A stretch of 64,000 bases of DNA from an uncultured Clostridia bacterium (GTDB lineage Bacteria > Bacillota > Clostridia > TANB77 > CAG-465). The notes below the pieces were generated by a model, which did no database searches, was not told where the DNA came from, and was given only the letters and a program-made list of their open reading frames with translations. Shown here piece by piece: positions 36,340-45,770 of the stretch (the stretch's first letter is position 1; every line of letters starts with the position of its first letter). The stretch is from contig CAKOYA010000005.1 in NCBI GenBank assembly GCA_934130325.1, positions 1-64,000 on the forward strand, read 5' to 3'. A program made the position numbers and the translations under genes.

Positions 36340-37239
36340 TTAATAGAAATTAATTTGAATATTTGTTTTATTTTTGTCTAATTTTACATTATAAAATATC
36401 ATACCTGTAATATCATTTTGATATTGCATATTTATTGGAAAATATAAATCTTTACTAAGTGTAGAATTTTTTGTTATCTTGCCACTTGTACTTGTTAAAG
36501 CGGTATCTGTTTGCTTTAGTGTACCACCATCTGCCATAACAAGAGCCAAGCCACTTATACTATTAATATTGAATTCAACATCATATTCATTATTATTTGT
36601 CATACTAACCCTATAAGTTATTCCATTTTCAACTCTTTTTGTTTCCTCAACTATAAAACTTATACCTGAATTATTCATTACATATTTATGTTCTGCAACA
36701 GTTGGAATAATTTCTTGTTCAAAATTTAGAGTATATTCATTTGAATTAGTTTCAATTAAATTTACATACCTAATTTTATAGTCAACTATATATTTTATCC
36801 TATAAATACATACATCATTTTCTTGATTTCCAGTACTTACACCTAACATAACATACTTATTTCCTAATATACTCTTTTCGTACAGATATTTTTCAAAATT
36901 TTCTCTATTTAAATTATACTTTTGTAAAAAGTTTTCATCAGTTAATGAAAAAATATCGTCTATATTCTTAGACACTAATAATTCCTCTATGTTGTCTATA
37001 TAAGTACTCTTAATATCTTTGTTAATTTCTGTATCCGTAACAGTACTATATTTTGTTATATCTGATAAATCTTCCTGTTTATTAACATATGTATTAGTTT
37101 TTTTATCATTTCCATTATTAGATGAAAAAATTTTTGATACATTATTCCACAGAAGCGAAATATATATAATAACAGCAATTAAAATTACTGTTATTATTAT
37201 TAATGCAATTAAAAGTATCTTTTTTGTTTTTTTATTCAT
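36340..37239 (-). CDS. Bitopic VirB8-like candidate (I)
   Basis: About 299 residues from the ATG at 37239 (GGGTGA nine bases upstream); its first bases overlap the stop codon of the preceding gene, implying coupled translation. One membrane helix (about 8-30) follows a basic cytoplasmic tail. The outside part starts with a Ser/Asn/Lys linker and a ~100-residue region containing LTDENFLQKYNLNRENFEKYL and VCIYRIKYIVDYK, compatible with the NTF2-like fold of VirB8/TcpC. A second beta-rich domain (about 180-299) follows. The VirB8 call rests on topology and gene order only. Confidence 0.6.
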   Translation of the reverse strand: MNKKTKKILLIALIIITVILIAVIIYISLLWNNVSKIFSSNNGNDKKTNTYVNKQEDLSDITKYSTVTDTEINKDIKSTYIDNIEELLVSKNIDDIFSLTDENFLQKYNLNRENFEKYLYEKSILGNKYVMLGVSTGNQENDVCIYRIKYIVDYKIRYVNLIETNSNEYTLNFEQEIIPTVAEHKYVMNNSGISFIVEETKRVENGITYRVSMTNNNEYDVEFNINSISGLALVMADGGTLKQTDTALTSTSGKITKNSTLSKDLYFPINMQYQNDITGMIFYNVKLDKNKTNIQINFY

Positions 37240-37855
37240 CTTCAATTTCACCCATGCCTATATAAAAAATATTATATTTTTCACCTACATTATTTAGTTG
37301 TATCCCTATATATGCAACTTCATTTTCATTTACAGTTTCTAATTTACACAAATACATATTTTCTGAATATTCATACGAACTTAATTTATATACCTTTTTT
37401 AATACTTTTGCTGCCTTCATACAATGTCCATGTTCATTAGATATTATAAATTTTTGCATAAATTCCTTCGTTAAAGAATTATATTTAAATCTTCCTATTT
37501 TTTTCTTATAATAAGAATTTAAAACTTCATAATAATCTTTTCTGGTATGTTGTATATCACCTAACTCAACATCTCCCGAATAATCTTCAAGTTCCAAATT
37601 ATATGAATTAATAAAATTATTGATTATCCTATCTAATATACTATAAACTTTCCTGTCATTATTTTCATCAGATACTGCAGATATATAATTAACATCTATA
37701 TCTTTACCATAATCAATACCATTTTTATCATTGTTAAGGTTATATAAAACTTTTGTAAAAACCATAAGTAATACTCCAACAGTTGCAATTAAAATAATTT
37801 TTTCTTTAAAACTAATATTTTTAATATTAATTACTTTCTTTATCATTTCTTTCAT
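37232..37855 (-). CDS. Bitopic VirB8-like candidate (II)
   Basis: 207 residues, with one N-terminal helix (about 19-39) and an extracytoplasmic domain of ~165 residues. A helical part (NNFINSYNLELEDY, then YYKKKIGRFKYNSLTKEFMQKF) is followed by strands (MYLCKLETVNENEVAYIGIQL), an order compatible with an NTF2-like/VirB8 periplasmic domain. GGAG in the end of the upstream gene serves as ribosome binding site. It lies directly downstream of the VirB6 C-terminal-half gene. Function inferred from context. Confidence 0.6.
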   Translation of the reverse strand: MKEMIKKVINIKNISFKEKIILIATVGVLLMVFTKVLYNLNNDKNGIDYGKDIDVNYISAVSDENNDRKVYSILDRIINNFINSYNLELEDYSGDVELGDIQHTRKDYYEVLNSYYKKKIGRFKYNSLTKEFMQKFIISNEHGHCMKAAKVLKKVYKLSSYEYSENMYLCKLETVNENEVAYIGIQLNNVGEKYNIFYIGMGEIEDE

Positions 37856-37864
37856 ATCAAAAAA

Positions 37865-39040
37865 TTACTCCAAATTACCAGCATCCATAACTTGTTTTTG
37901 AAATTTAGCAAATTCATCCTTTGCTCTTTCATACCTAGCAGTATTAGTTCTTTTAGTATTAATATACTTTTTAGCATCACTACTTAAATTAGCCATTGCA
38001 TCAGCAAATTCTTTCTTAGATCTATTGTCTGCAGCTACAGCTTGAGCGATATTTTTTGTTCCAAGTGCAACTTTACCAGGAACAGAACCTACAGCATCAC
38101 CTATACCTACACCAGCTAATCCATATTTTAAAGTATCTCCTACATCTCCTAAAGATGCCCCAGCAATTGCCCCTGCTGTTCCACCTACTAAAGCTCCTCC
38201 TGTTTCAACTAAACCAGACAGACCTTTTATAACACTTTCAGCTCTCTTAGCCTTTAGTTCACTCATTTTATCTTCATAAGCATCTCGCATTTTATCTATG
38301 TCTGCCATATTCTTATTTGAGAATCTCGCCGCTTTTGCCTCTCCAGCAGCTGCAACAGATGCAATATTGCCACCTGTACCACCAGCACCCACTGCTGGTG
38401 CATTTGTAGCATTCATATTCTTTTGCATTCCTGCTGCTATTCCTATATTTTTGTAATATCCAGGCATATCTCCATTTTTTTTAGCTTCTTTTGCCTTTTG
38501 ATAATAATCATTTACTGTAGCCGGAGCTTGAGAAGTAGAAGCTGCAGAGGAAGTAGGAGGGGCAGATGTTGCAGTACCACCTGTATTTTTATTAGAAGCA
38601 GGCTCACCAAGTTTTCTACTCATATCCCTTGCATATCTAGATTTAGCTATTCTCATTTGCTTATTAGCAGAATACACTCCACCTAATCCTCCTGCAGCTT
38701 TTTTACCATTATCTAAAACACCCTTAGCAAGTTTTGCTGCAATCATGGTAGAAGCTAAAGATTTCATTCCACCTCTCATACTAGGATCTGTTATATTGGA
38801 TTGTACACCAAATATCTTTTTTACCAAATCTTCAATTTTAGAAATTGACGCAAGGGCAATTACTGCTATAAAACCTGTTGCAGAAACGATATCAGCTCTT
38901 TCAACACCTGTAACATTATCGGGAGTCATGACAGAAATAATAAGAGTCATAACTATAGCAAATATAAATGCCTGTATTGTCTGTATAAATACTAGAGAAC
39001 AAAACTCTCTAACCCAAGTCGAAAATATATCTTTTTTCAT
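37865..39040 (-). CDS. C-terminal half of a split VirB6/TrbL-like channel with Gly/Ala-rich tail
   Basis: 391 residues. The first ~85 residues read FSTWVREFCSLVFIQTIQAFIFAIVM, then two helices and KIEDLVKKIFG. In undivided Gram-positive VirB6/TrbL proteins such a block (FxxWxKEF...QPxH..., ending ...RKMFGF) directly follows the YLKRxFxxAxxTxxAP helix. Here that preceding helix ends the neighbouring genes instead. The remaining ~300 residues are hydrophilic, Ala/Gly/Lys-rich and probably cytoplasmic, with a glycine-rich segment near 255-310 that may dip into the membrane. It should act with the upstream polytopic proteins. Confidence 0.75.
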   Translation of the reverse strand: MKKDIFSTWVREFCSLVFIQTIQAFIFAIVMTLIISVMTPDNVTGVERADIVSATGFIAVIALASISKIEDLVKKIFGVQSNITDPSMRGGMKSLASTMIAAKLAKGVLDNGKKAAGGLGGVYSANKQMRIAKSRYARDMSRKLGEPASNKNTGGTATSAPPTSSAASTSQAPATVNDYYQKAKEAKKNGDMPGYYKNIGIAAGMQKNMNATNAPAVGAGGTGGNIASVAAAGEAKAARFSNKNMADIDKMRDAYEDKMSELKAKRAESVIKGLSGLVETGGALVGGTAGAIAGASLGDVGDTLKYGLAGVGIGDAVGSVPGKVALGTKNIAQAVAADNRSKKEFADAMANLSSDAKKYINTKRTNTARYERAKDEFAKFQKQVMDAGNLE

Positions 39041-39055
39041 TAATTCACCTTCTTT

Positions 39056-40489
39056 TTAAGCTAACGATTTACCTAAGAAATCTAATAATACTATAGCCGG
39101 TGCCATCATTGCAAGTACTATAATATAAAAGAATCTTCTTAAATATGAAAAGAAATAAAATATAGATTGTGCTACAAATATACCATAAAGTAATGCTCCC
39201 TGTATTGTCAGTTTACTACGTTTCCAACCAGTTACATATCCATTTTTGTCAGTTGGCAATGTATAAGCAGATTCTTTTAAGTACTGTGCTATAGAACCTA
39301 TTAAATTTTCCTGTGGATCAGCCTCTCCAATTCCATTAGCCTTTTTATAGGCTTTATATACAGCAGATGCCCATGCGAAACTACGGCTATTTAAATTACT
39401 TATGCCATCAATCATATTAACATGTTTTTGAAAATACTTATATACATCACTATTATTCAATTCCGTAGCATTAGCTCCTATAGTAGCTTGATTGCTTATA
39501 TAATCTTCTAGGTCCTTCATTGTTAACGTAATACTTGGCACACCAATTACATATACATCTTCACTTTGACCGTTCTTGATAAATTTAATATCTCTTGCAA
39601 TAGCCTCTAGTGCCTCATTACCATTAGTAGAAAAAACCCAATTTCTAAATCCCTTGCTAGTATCGTCTCTTGCTAATTTTAAGACACTATCTTGATAATT
39701 TGAATTATCTAATAATGAATATGCTATATCAGAATTAGTATTAATAACATCCTTGGTTTCACTTTTTACAACGAAGCTCTTACTATTTGCCTCGACAAAG
39801 TTTTTTACTGCTACATTAGAGTCAACAGAACTTTCTTTTAAAATCGCAAAATTTGCATTTTCTAATTGCCCTGCAAGCATTCCACTAGCCACTTCTACCA
39901 TTTTTTCATTTACAAAAAACACAAATGACATTAAGTTATGCATTAAAAATAACATTACTATAGAAAATAACCACTTAGATAGTGCCTCTTTATATTTTGC
40001 TTTTTCACTTGCAATACTACTCAAAGCAAGCTTTATTGCCGAAATTGCTACTACAATGGATAAAAAAGATATTGCAATCGCAAGTATTGTAAAATACGTA
40101 TTCCTTATTATATCACTAAGGGGAGTTGCCGCATTAGCTTTAGTTTTAAACATTGAGCCAGAAGAAGGATTAAAAAAGTTAATATCTAGCATTGGTACTG
40201 CATTAAATATAACTCTGTCCGCCCATGGAAATGAATTTTCTCCTGTAAGGCCCTTAAATGCTACACCTACAGCATATTCTGCCATTGAAGCTACAGCATA
40301 TATAAATGAGCCTAATGCCTCTAATACTACAGAATCACTTACTTTTTTATCTAAATCTGATTCTTGTACTTCACTTCCTTTATCATAATTAGAATTAATA
40401 GCTGCAAAAACGTTAGCCTGACTATTAAATAACATAGTTATTAACATCACAATTACAAAACCTAATTTAAATACTTTACTTTCACTCAT
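39056..40489 (-). CDS. N-terminal half of a split VirB6/TrbL-like channel, paralogue 2
   Basis: 477 residues with a signal peptide (MLFNSQANVFA region), a helix near 55-75, helices at ~130-175 (NTYFTILAIAISFLSIVVAI) and ~185-210, a soluble lumenal region (220-400) and two C-terminal helices ending YLRRFFYIIVLAMMAPAIV. It is clearly paralogous to the next gene upstream, sharing FPWADRVIFN, PMLDINFFN, QGALLYGIFVAQS and LLDFLGKS at matching positions. It stops 15 bases before the gene for the matching C-terminal half. VirB6 proteins form the inner-membrane channel. Confidence 0.78.
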   Translation of the reverse strand: MSESKVFKLGFVIVMLITMLFNSQANVFAAINSNYDKGSEVQESDLDKKVSDSVVLEALGSFIYAVASMAEYAVGVAFKGLTGENSFPWADRVIFNAVPMLDINFFNPSSGSMFKTKANAATPLSDIIRNTYFTILAIAISFLSIVVAISAIKLALSSIASEKAKYKEALSKWLFSIVMLFLMHNLMSFVFFVNEKMVEVASGMLAGQLENANFAILKESSVDSNVAVKNFVEANSKSFVVKSETKDVINTNSDIAYSLLDNSNYQDSVLKLARDDTSKGFRNWVFSTNGNEALEAIARDIKFIKNGQSEDVYVIGVPSITLTMKDLEDYISNQATIGANATELNNSDVYKYFQKHVNMIDGISNLNSRSFAWASAVYKAYKKANGIGEADPQENLIGSIAQYLKESAYTLPTDKNGYVTGWKRSKLTIQGALLYGIFVAQSIFYFFSYLRRFFYIIVLAMMAPAIVLLDFLGKSLA

Positions 40490-40504
40490 TTTTTCACCTT
40501 CTTC

Positions 40505-41926
40505 TTATCCTAAAGACTTTCCTAAGAAATCAAGTAACACAATAGCAGGGGCCATCATAGCTAAAGTTATTACATAAAAAAACCTTTTTACATATGATAC
40601 AAAATATATTAAAGATTGAGCTACAAATATACCATAAAGTAACGCTCCCTGCAATGTTACCTCACTTCTTTTCCATCCAGTTATATTTCCACTTTCATCC
40701 GTTGGAATAACATATGCGGCCTCTTTTAAATATTCTGATACATTACTTATTACACTAACATTTTCATCAGCAGTGCTATTTTCTTTACAAGAATTATATA
40801 CATTTATAATAGCTTTAGCATATAATTTTGATCTTTTTTGTTCTTTTCCCAAATTCAAATCAGCTACATGAGAATTATATACTTTAAATACTTTATGCTG
40901 TGCTACTTGTTCTTGAGTCATTGTATCAAAGCTACTTAAATAAATTTTTAAATCTTCAACATTTATTTCATACGTTATGCCTGCATCATCCCTTGAAAGC
41001 CTGCCACTATTTATAAAATCTATATCTCTTGCAAGAGCTTCTACAGACTGACTACCGTTCTGATTCCATATTTGAAGTATACCATTTACAAATCCAGTAC
41101 CACCAGCATTTTGACGTGCTTTTTTTAAAACAGATTCCTGATAGTTAGAATTTGCTAACAATTTGTATGCAATTTCTTTATTATTATTTATTGTTTCCTT
41201 TTCAGTTTGCATACTATCAAATATTGCCTGATTTGCAGTTAAAAAATTACTTAATGCTTTTTCATAATCTAAAGTGTTTATTTCATTAAAAAGTTGCAAT
41301 CCACCACTTTCCAAGTAACCATTAAGTATGCCGCTTGCTACCTCAACCATTTTTTCATTAGTATAAAATACAAATGAAATTAAATTATGCATCAAAAACA
41401 ACATAACTATTGCAAAAAGCCACTGCTTTAGTACCTCTTTATATTTTGCTTTTTGGTTAGCTAGTGTACTTATTACTAATTTAATAGCGGTAATTGCTAT
41501 TACTATTGATAAAAAAGCTATCGCTATTGCAAGTATTGTAAAATATGTGTTTCTAACCAATATACTAAGAGTAGTTGGTTCTTCCTTACTCAAAAACATA
41601 GAACCTTCTGAAGCATTAAAAAAATTAATATCTAACATAGGAATTGAATTAAATATAACTCTATCTGCCCATGGAAAAGAGCCACTTCCTGTTATACCTT
41701 TAAATATCAAACCAGCTATGTATTCAATCAAAGATGCAACTGCATAGATAAATTTTCCAATAGCATTTATTAAATCATCTGATTTTACAAGTTCATTTAA
41801 ATCTGCTTTTTGAACTTCATTGCCCGGATCATAGTTTGTATTTATAGCTGCAAAGGCATTAGAAGTTATATTCAATATTATAACTAACAATAATATTACT
41901 ATGGTACATTTTTTAGAGCATTTCAT
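40505..41926 (-). CDS. N-terminal half of a split VirB6/TrbL-like channel, paralogue 1
   Basis: 473 residues, the same layout as the gene downstream: signal peptide, SFPWADRVIFNSIPMLDIN near residue 85-105, two paired helices around 125-200 (NTYFTILAIAIAFLSIVIAI), a divergent lumenal segment (about 205-385) and C-terminal YVKRFFYVITLAMMAPAIV. The lumenal segments diverge much more than the membrane parts, suggesting distinct partners or cargo contacts. It starts 18 bases after virB4. Tandem duplication is the simplest origin. Confidence 0.78.
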   Translation of the reverse strand: MKCSKKCTIVILLLVIILNITSNAFAAINTNYDPGNEVQKADLNELVKSDDLINAIGKFIYAVASLIEYIAGLIFKGITGSGSFPWADRVIFNSIPMLDINFFNASEGSMFLSKEEPTTLSILVRNTYFTILAIAIAFLSIVIAITAIKLVISTLANQKAKYKEVLKQWLFAIVMLFLMHNLISFVFYTNEKMVEVASGILNGYLESGGLQLFNEINTLDYEKALSNFLTANQAIFDSMQTEKETINNNKEIAYKLLANSNYQESVLKKARQNAGGTGFVNGILQIWNQNGSQSVEALARDIDFINSGRLSRDDAGITYEINVEDLKIYLSSFDTMTQEQVAQHKVFKVYNSHVADLNLGKEQKRSKLYAKAIINVYNSCKENSTADENVSVISNVSEYLKEAAYVIPTDESGNITGWKRSEVTLQGALLYGIFVAQSLIYFVSYVKRFFYVITLAMMAPAIVLLDFLGKSLG

Positions 41927-41944
41927 TTAATTCACCTTTAACCA

Positions 41945-43945
41945 TTATTCTTTTCTTTTTCTCATTTCAATCATTTTTGTTAAGTTTGTTTCAACGAACT
42001 CAAACTCTCTTTGGGTAGGTCTAATTGCTATAACTGCTGATGAGTATCCTATTTTTATCAAACCTTCTCCTCTTGTACAAGTAATAAGGAAATTAGCCTC
42101 ACCATCACTTAATTTGAATACTTCCTGTAAGTATTCAATTTCAGATTTATCTTGTGCTAAGAATAATTTTGTTTCTGCAGAAGTTAAAACCGCTTGTACT
42201 GATTTATTTTCATAGAAATCTTGGAATTTCTGTGAAACTACTGTAAGAGAAACATTTCTTTTTCTAGCACGTCTTGCCATTGTATTTAAGAAGTCAACAG
42301 CTTCTGGATAGGCAAGTAACATCCAAGCTTCATCAACTAACACACGCTTACTTCTTGCTCTAGTTTTATCCTCACTATTTTTCTTAACATATTTTTCCCA
42401 AATCCAAGAAAGTAATATTTGCTGTGCAAGAGGTCTAGCAAATCTTTCTTCAAGTTTTGAAATATTAATATTTATAAACAAAGAACCATCTTGAAGTTCA
42501 AATGTTGATTGACCATCAAAATATGCCATTTGTCCATCATATTTTCTAACATACTGTTTCATAACTTTAGTCAAATAATCATAATGGAATTTATATGTTT
42601 CATTATCATTTTTTTCTGCTTTTACTAGCAATCTTTCATACCACGAACCTATAGTTGGCATGTCTTTTTTCTTTTTTGTAACTCTGAAATCGTTATTCTC
42701 TGATGAATCTATACTTCCAAATGATTCCTCATATAAAGAATTAGGATCATTAGTTATACCCTTATCTGCGTACTCTTCTGCTGCAATTTCAGCTATAATT
42801 TGTTTTGTAAGTTCGTTAACATCTTCGGATTTTGTAGCACCCCTTGCCATAGTAAGCAAAGCTTGCGTTACGTCCTCAACCTTATTTTCAACATTTAATA
42901 TAAATCTATCTCTACCTGTTATTTCGTCTCTTTCAATCTCAGTCTCAATATCAAATATATTAATAATTGTATTACTATTTGGCGATATATCAACATTTAT
43001 TCCTCTTAATGCTTCAGCAACAACTACATACTCTCCTTCAGCATCAAGTACAAGATTCTCTACTCCCATTAAAATAGCAGACCTTGCCATTATAGTTTTT
43101 ATAGTAACTGATTTTCCTGCACCAGATTTACCAAAAATAATCATATTATAATTAGTAAGCGAACTATTAAAATTATCAAAAATTAATGGAAGTCCTGTTT
43201 GTTTATTTATACCTATAGGTACACCTGTATTATGTCCTGCATCCGCATTAACAAAAGGAAATACAGTTGCCATAGAACCTCTATCAAAAGTATGTTTTCT
43301 TGTTATCTTATTATTATTTAAAGGTAAATTAGACTTAAATCCTTCCTCTTGTAATGCCCAAGCTGTTTTTAGTCCTAACTGTGTTTTTGAAGCTTCCATT
43401 GCCAAGAGTTCAGACATTTTATCTAATTCTTCCTTAGTATAAGCAAACAGTGTAGAGATAATAGTAGCCTCAAATAATTTATTATATCCAGCAGCTATCT
43501 GATCTCTTAGATTTTCTGCTTCTGCTTGTTTTGTAGTAAGTACTGATTCTCTATTTATATCTCCTCTATCATGTGCCACATATCTTTCAGACTGCAATTC
43601 AACAATTTGTTTATTTAAATCATTTTGAGACTTTGTCTCGGATATAGGATTTATATATACAGAAGTATTTACATCCCCAAATTCATATATACCAGATAAA
43701 AAGTAAGGAAAAGTAGCTTGTCTTGGTATAGTTGTTAAATAAAAAGTTCTAGCAAATCTAGATACCTTAGAAAATATCTCTAGGTAATCATAATGAGTTG
43801 CATCAATTCCAGATGGTGCAAGTAAATCCTTTAAACTGGATTTATTTGCCTCTAATATACTACTTTCAAAATCACTCGCTGTAACAATCTCCTCTTTTTG
43901 AGTTTCATTTGCAAGTTGATTTTTTTTATCTTTCTTTTTTCCCAT
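41945..43945 (-). CDS. virB4: VirB4-family type IV secretion ATPase
   Basis: About 666 residues. The ATG at 43945 is preferred because AGAGG is 11 bases upstream, against only about 2-3 for an earlier TTG. The N-terminal domain (about 25-250) contacts the membrane complex. The RecA-like motor has Walker A FGKSGAGKSVTIK near residue 270, Walker B RVLVDEAWMLL near 537 and the following RNVSLTVVSQ motif. VirB4 powers pilus biogenesis and substrate transfer and is the one universal T4SS ATPase. No VirD4 or VirB11 ATPase is encoded nearby, so this would be the only motor. Confidence 0.93.
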   Translation of the reverse strand: MGKKKDKKNQLANETQKEEIVTASDFESSILEANKSSLKDLLAPSGIDATHYDYLEIFSKVSRFARTFYLTTIPRQATFPYFLSGIYEFGDVNTSVYINPISETKSQNDLNKQIVELQSERYVAHDRGDINRESVLTTKQAEAENLRDQIAAGYNKLFEATIISTLFAYTKEELDKMSELLAMEASKTQLGLKTAWALQEEGFKSNLPLNNNKITRKHTFDRGSMATVFPFVNADAGHNTGVPIGINKQTGLPLIFDNFNSSLTNYNMIIFGKSGAGKSVTIKTIMARSAILMGVENLVLDAEGEYVVVAEALRGINVDISPNSNTIINIFDIETEIERDEITGRDRFILNVENKVEDVTQALLTMARGATKSEDVNELTKQIIAEIAAEEYADKGITNDPNSLYEESFGSIDSSENNDFRVTKKKKDMPTIGSWYERLLVKAEKNDNETYKFHYDYLTKVMKQYVRKYDGQMAYFDGQSTFELQDGSLFININISKLEERFARPLAQQILLSWIWEKYVKKNSEDKTRARSKRVLVDEAWMLLAYPEAVDFLNTMARRARKRNVSLTVVSQKFQDFYENKSVQAVLTSAETKLFLAQDKSEIEYLQEVFKLSDGEANFLITCTRGEGLIKIGYSSAVIAIRPTQREFEFVETNLTKMIEMRKRKE

Positions 43946-43976
43946 TTTAATCAAATCCTCTCATATTAATAATTAT

Positions 43977-45389
43977 TTATATAATCAAATCATCATCAGA
44001 AGAAGTTTCGGAAGTTGTATTATTTGTTTGTACATTTTCTTCTCTTTCTTGATTAGAATTCATATCAAAGCCCATTCTATTATCAAGTACTGATTCATTA
44101 CTTACATTAGTATATAATTTTTCATTTTTTTCTACTTCTGGCTTATCTTCTATACTCTCTTTATTATTAGATTCTGACTTATTTTCTTGAGTTTCAGAAT
44201 TTTTCTGAACATTTTCTCCATTTCCAATACCATCTAATATTTTTTTCTTATCCTCTTTGTAGTTTTCAACTAATATCTGTTTTGCACTATCTTTTATTTC
44301 GTTTGGGATATTCTCTACTTTAATAAATTCAGCTGCTGTTTTATTGATATTTTCAAGAATATCTAATTCTTGCATTTGTGGTGGCGCATAATTTCCTTCT
44401 TTTATAGCTTTTTGAATTGCCTCTACCGCTTTATATTCTGCTTCTTCAAATATTCTTTCTTGCAACTTTTCTTGCTTTTTCATAAATACATCTGGAGCTG
44501 TTGAATATAGTCTATAAAAACCTGAATCAATAGCTTCTTTAACATTTAAAAGTCCTTTGTCATCTCTATTATATGCTGTATATAATAAATCAGCAAGTTC
44601 ATTTGAAGTAAGTACTTGACCTGAAACAGAACAAGATGCAAGTCCACCAATAATACCTTGTGCTCTTGTTAAAAGTTCATTATAACAAATATTTACAAGT
44701 TCTTCTTTTGAAAAACTATCTGCTGAAGTAACTTCAGATGTATAATATGAAACCAAAACATAAAAGTTTCTTTCAAGTAAATTTTTATTTGCGCTCAATC
44801 TTTCTACATAGTTAATTATATCAGATGCATATTCATAAACATTAAGAACTCTTGCACGCTTTTCTTCAGCTCTATTTAATTCATTTTGATCAGCATCAAA
44901 TTGTTCAAGTAATGTAGTATATTCCTTATTTACCTCTTCAAACTCTTCTTTTATACCACTTGCATTTTGCTTATACATACTTATAGCACCTTTTAAGTCT
45001 ATATTTTGAACTTGTACATATAACTGAATAGGATATCTTAGCGTATTTAAAAAAGTAATAAATCCTTCCTCAACAGATATTTGCTCAACATCTGACATCA
45101 AGTCATAGTTGATACCTTTGCATTTTATTGCCATTGTGAATTTTGTACCTTTATTTTGCACAATCATGTTATTTAGTATTCTATCAAATTCCATGAATTT
45201 AAATACATCTTCTCTAGGAACATCCTCTACTTTTCCAGTTTCTTTTTTCGAACCAGAATTTTTACTTGATTTTTTTGTTTCTTTTTCTATACTTCCTTTT
45301 TTAGCTTGTTTACTATTTACAATAAGAAAAATAGCTCCAAATATTAAAATAATTCCTAATAATATCATAGGTAAAATTAATGACCCCAT
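43977..45389 (-). CDS. Membrane-anchored protein resembling the VirB4 N-terminal domain (TraC-like)
   Basis: 470 residues. An N-terminal helix (about 3-24) and basic linker precede a domain (about 60-300) with FKFMEFDRILNNMIVQNKG, the AIKCKGINYDLMSDVEQ stretch and FITFLNTLRYPIQLYVQ. This pattern matches the N-terminal domain of VirB4/TraC-type proteins, but there is no Walker motif. The last ~120 residues are acidic, Asn/Glu-rich and disordered. PrgI ends one base upstream and carries its ribosome binding site. It probably scaffolds VirB4 at the membrane. Confidence 0.72.
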   Translation of the reverse strand: MGSLILPMILLGIILIFGAIFLIVNSKQAKKGSIEKETKKSSKNSGSKKETGKVEDVPREDVFKFMEFDRILNNMIVQNKGTKFTMAIKCKGINYDLMSDVEQISVEEGFITFLNTLRYPIQLYVQVQNIDLKGAISMYKQNASGIKEEFEEVNKEYTTLLEQFDADQNELNRAEEKRARVLNVYEYASDIINYVERLSANKNLLERNFYVLVSYYTSEVTSADSFSKEELVNICYNELLTRAQGIIGGLASCSVSGQVLTSNELADLLYTAYNRDDKGLLNVKEAIDSGFYRLYSTAPDVFMKKQEKLQERIFEEAEYKAVEAIQKAIKEGNYAPPQMQELDILENINKTAAEFIKVENIPNEIKDSAKQILVENYKEDKKKILDGIGNGENVQKNSETQENKSESNNKESIEDKPEVEKNEKLYTNVSNESVLDNRMGFDMNSNQEREENVQTNNTTSETSSDDDLII

Positions 45390-45390
45390 A

Positions 45391-45741
45391 TTATTTTCCT
45401 CCTCTGTTTATGTTATACATATATATTTTCTTTTTTCTTTTGAATGTTAAAAATCTAAATATAATATCACTTAAGTTTTCTCCACCTGCTTTTCTAAATT
45501 TTCCCATAATAGGAATATCAGGTATTTTTAAAGTTCCTATTAAATATCCAATAGCCCCGAAAAAAACTGTAATAACTATTCCAGGTACAGGAGGCATATT
45601 AAAAAGTGATGAGCCTAATGCCCATATTCCTCCACCTATAAGGCCGATAGCAGCAGTAAAAACAAAAGATTTAATTGTAAAAATATATAAAAGTCTTGTT
45701 TCACCTTTTACACTACGTGGTACATAATATGATTTTCCCAT
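45391..45741 (-). CDS. PrgI-family (VirB3-like) T4SS membrane protein
   Basis: 116 residues with the PrgI opening SYYVPRSVKGETRLLYIFT, two membrane helices (about 20-42 and 50-72), and IPDIPIMGKFRKAGGENLSDII, closing with a basic tail. PrgI proteins take the VirB3 place in Gram-positive systems and are normally next to the VirB4 gene, as here. The GGAGG within its last codons drives the following gene. Confidence 0.88.
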   Translation of the reverse strand: MGKSYYVPRSVKGETRLLYIFTIKSFVFTAAIGLIGGGIWALGSSLFNMPPVPGIVITVFFGAIGYLIGTLKIPDIPIMGKFRKAGGENLSDIIFRFLTFKRKKKIYMYNINRGGK

Positions 45742-45770
45742 ATATCAATTCTCCTTTTTTTCAACACTTC

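Noticed and set aside
39753..40388. 211-residue plus-strand frame opposite the VirB6-like gene
   Set aside because: Antisense of a strongly supported coding region and without a start signal.
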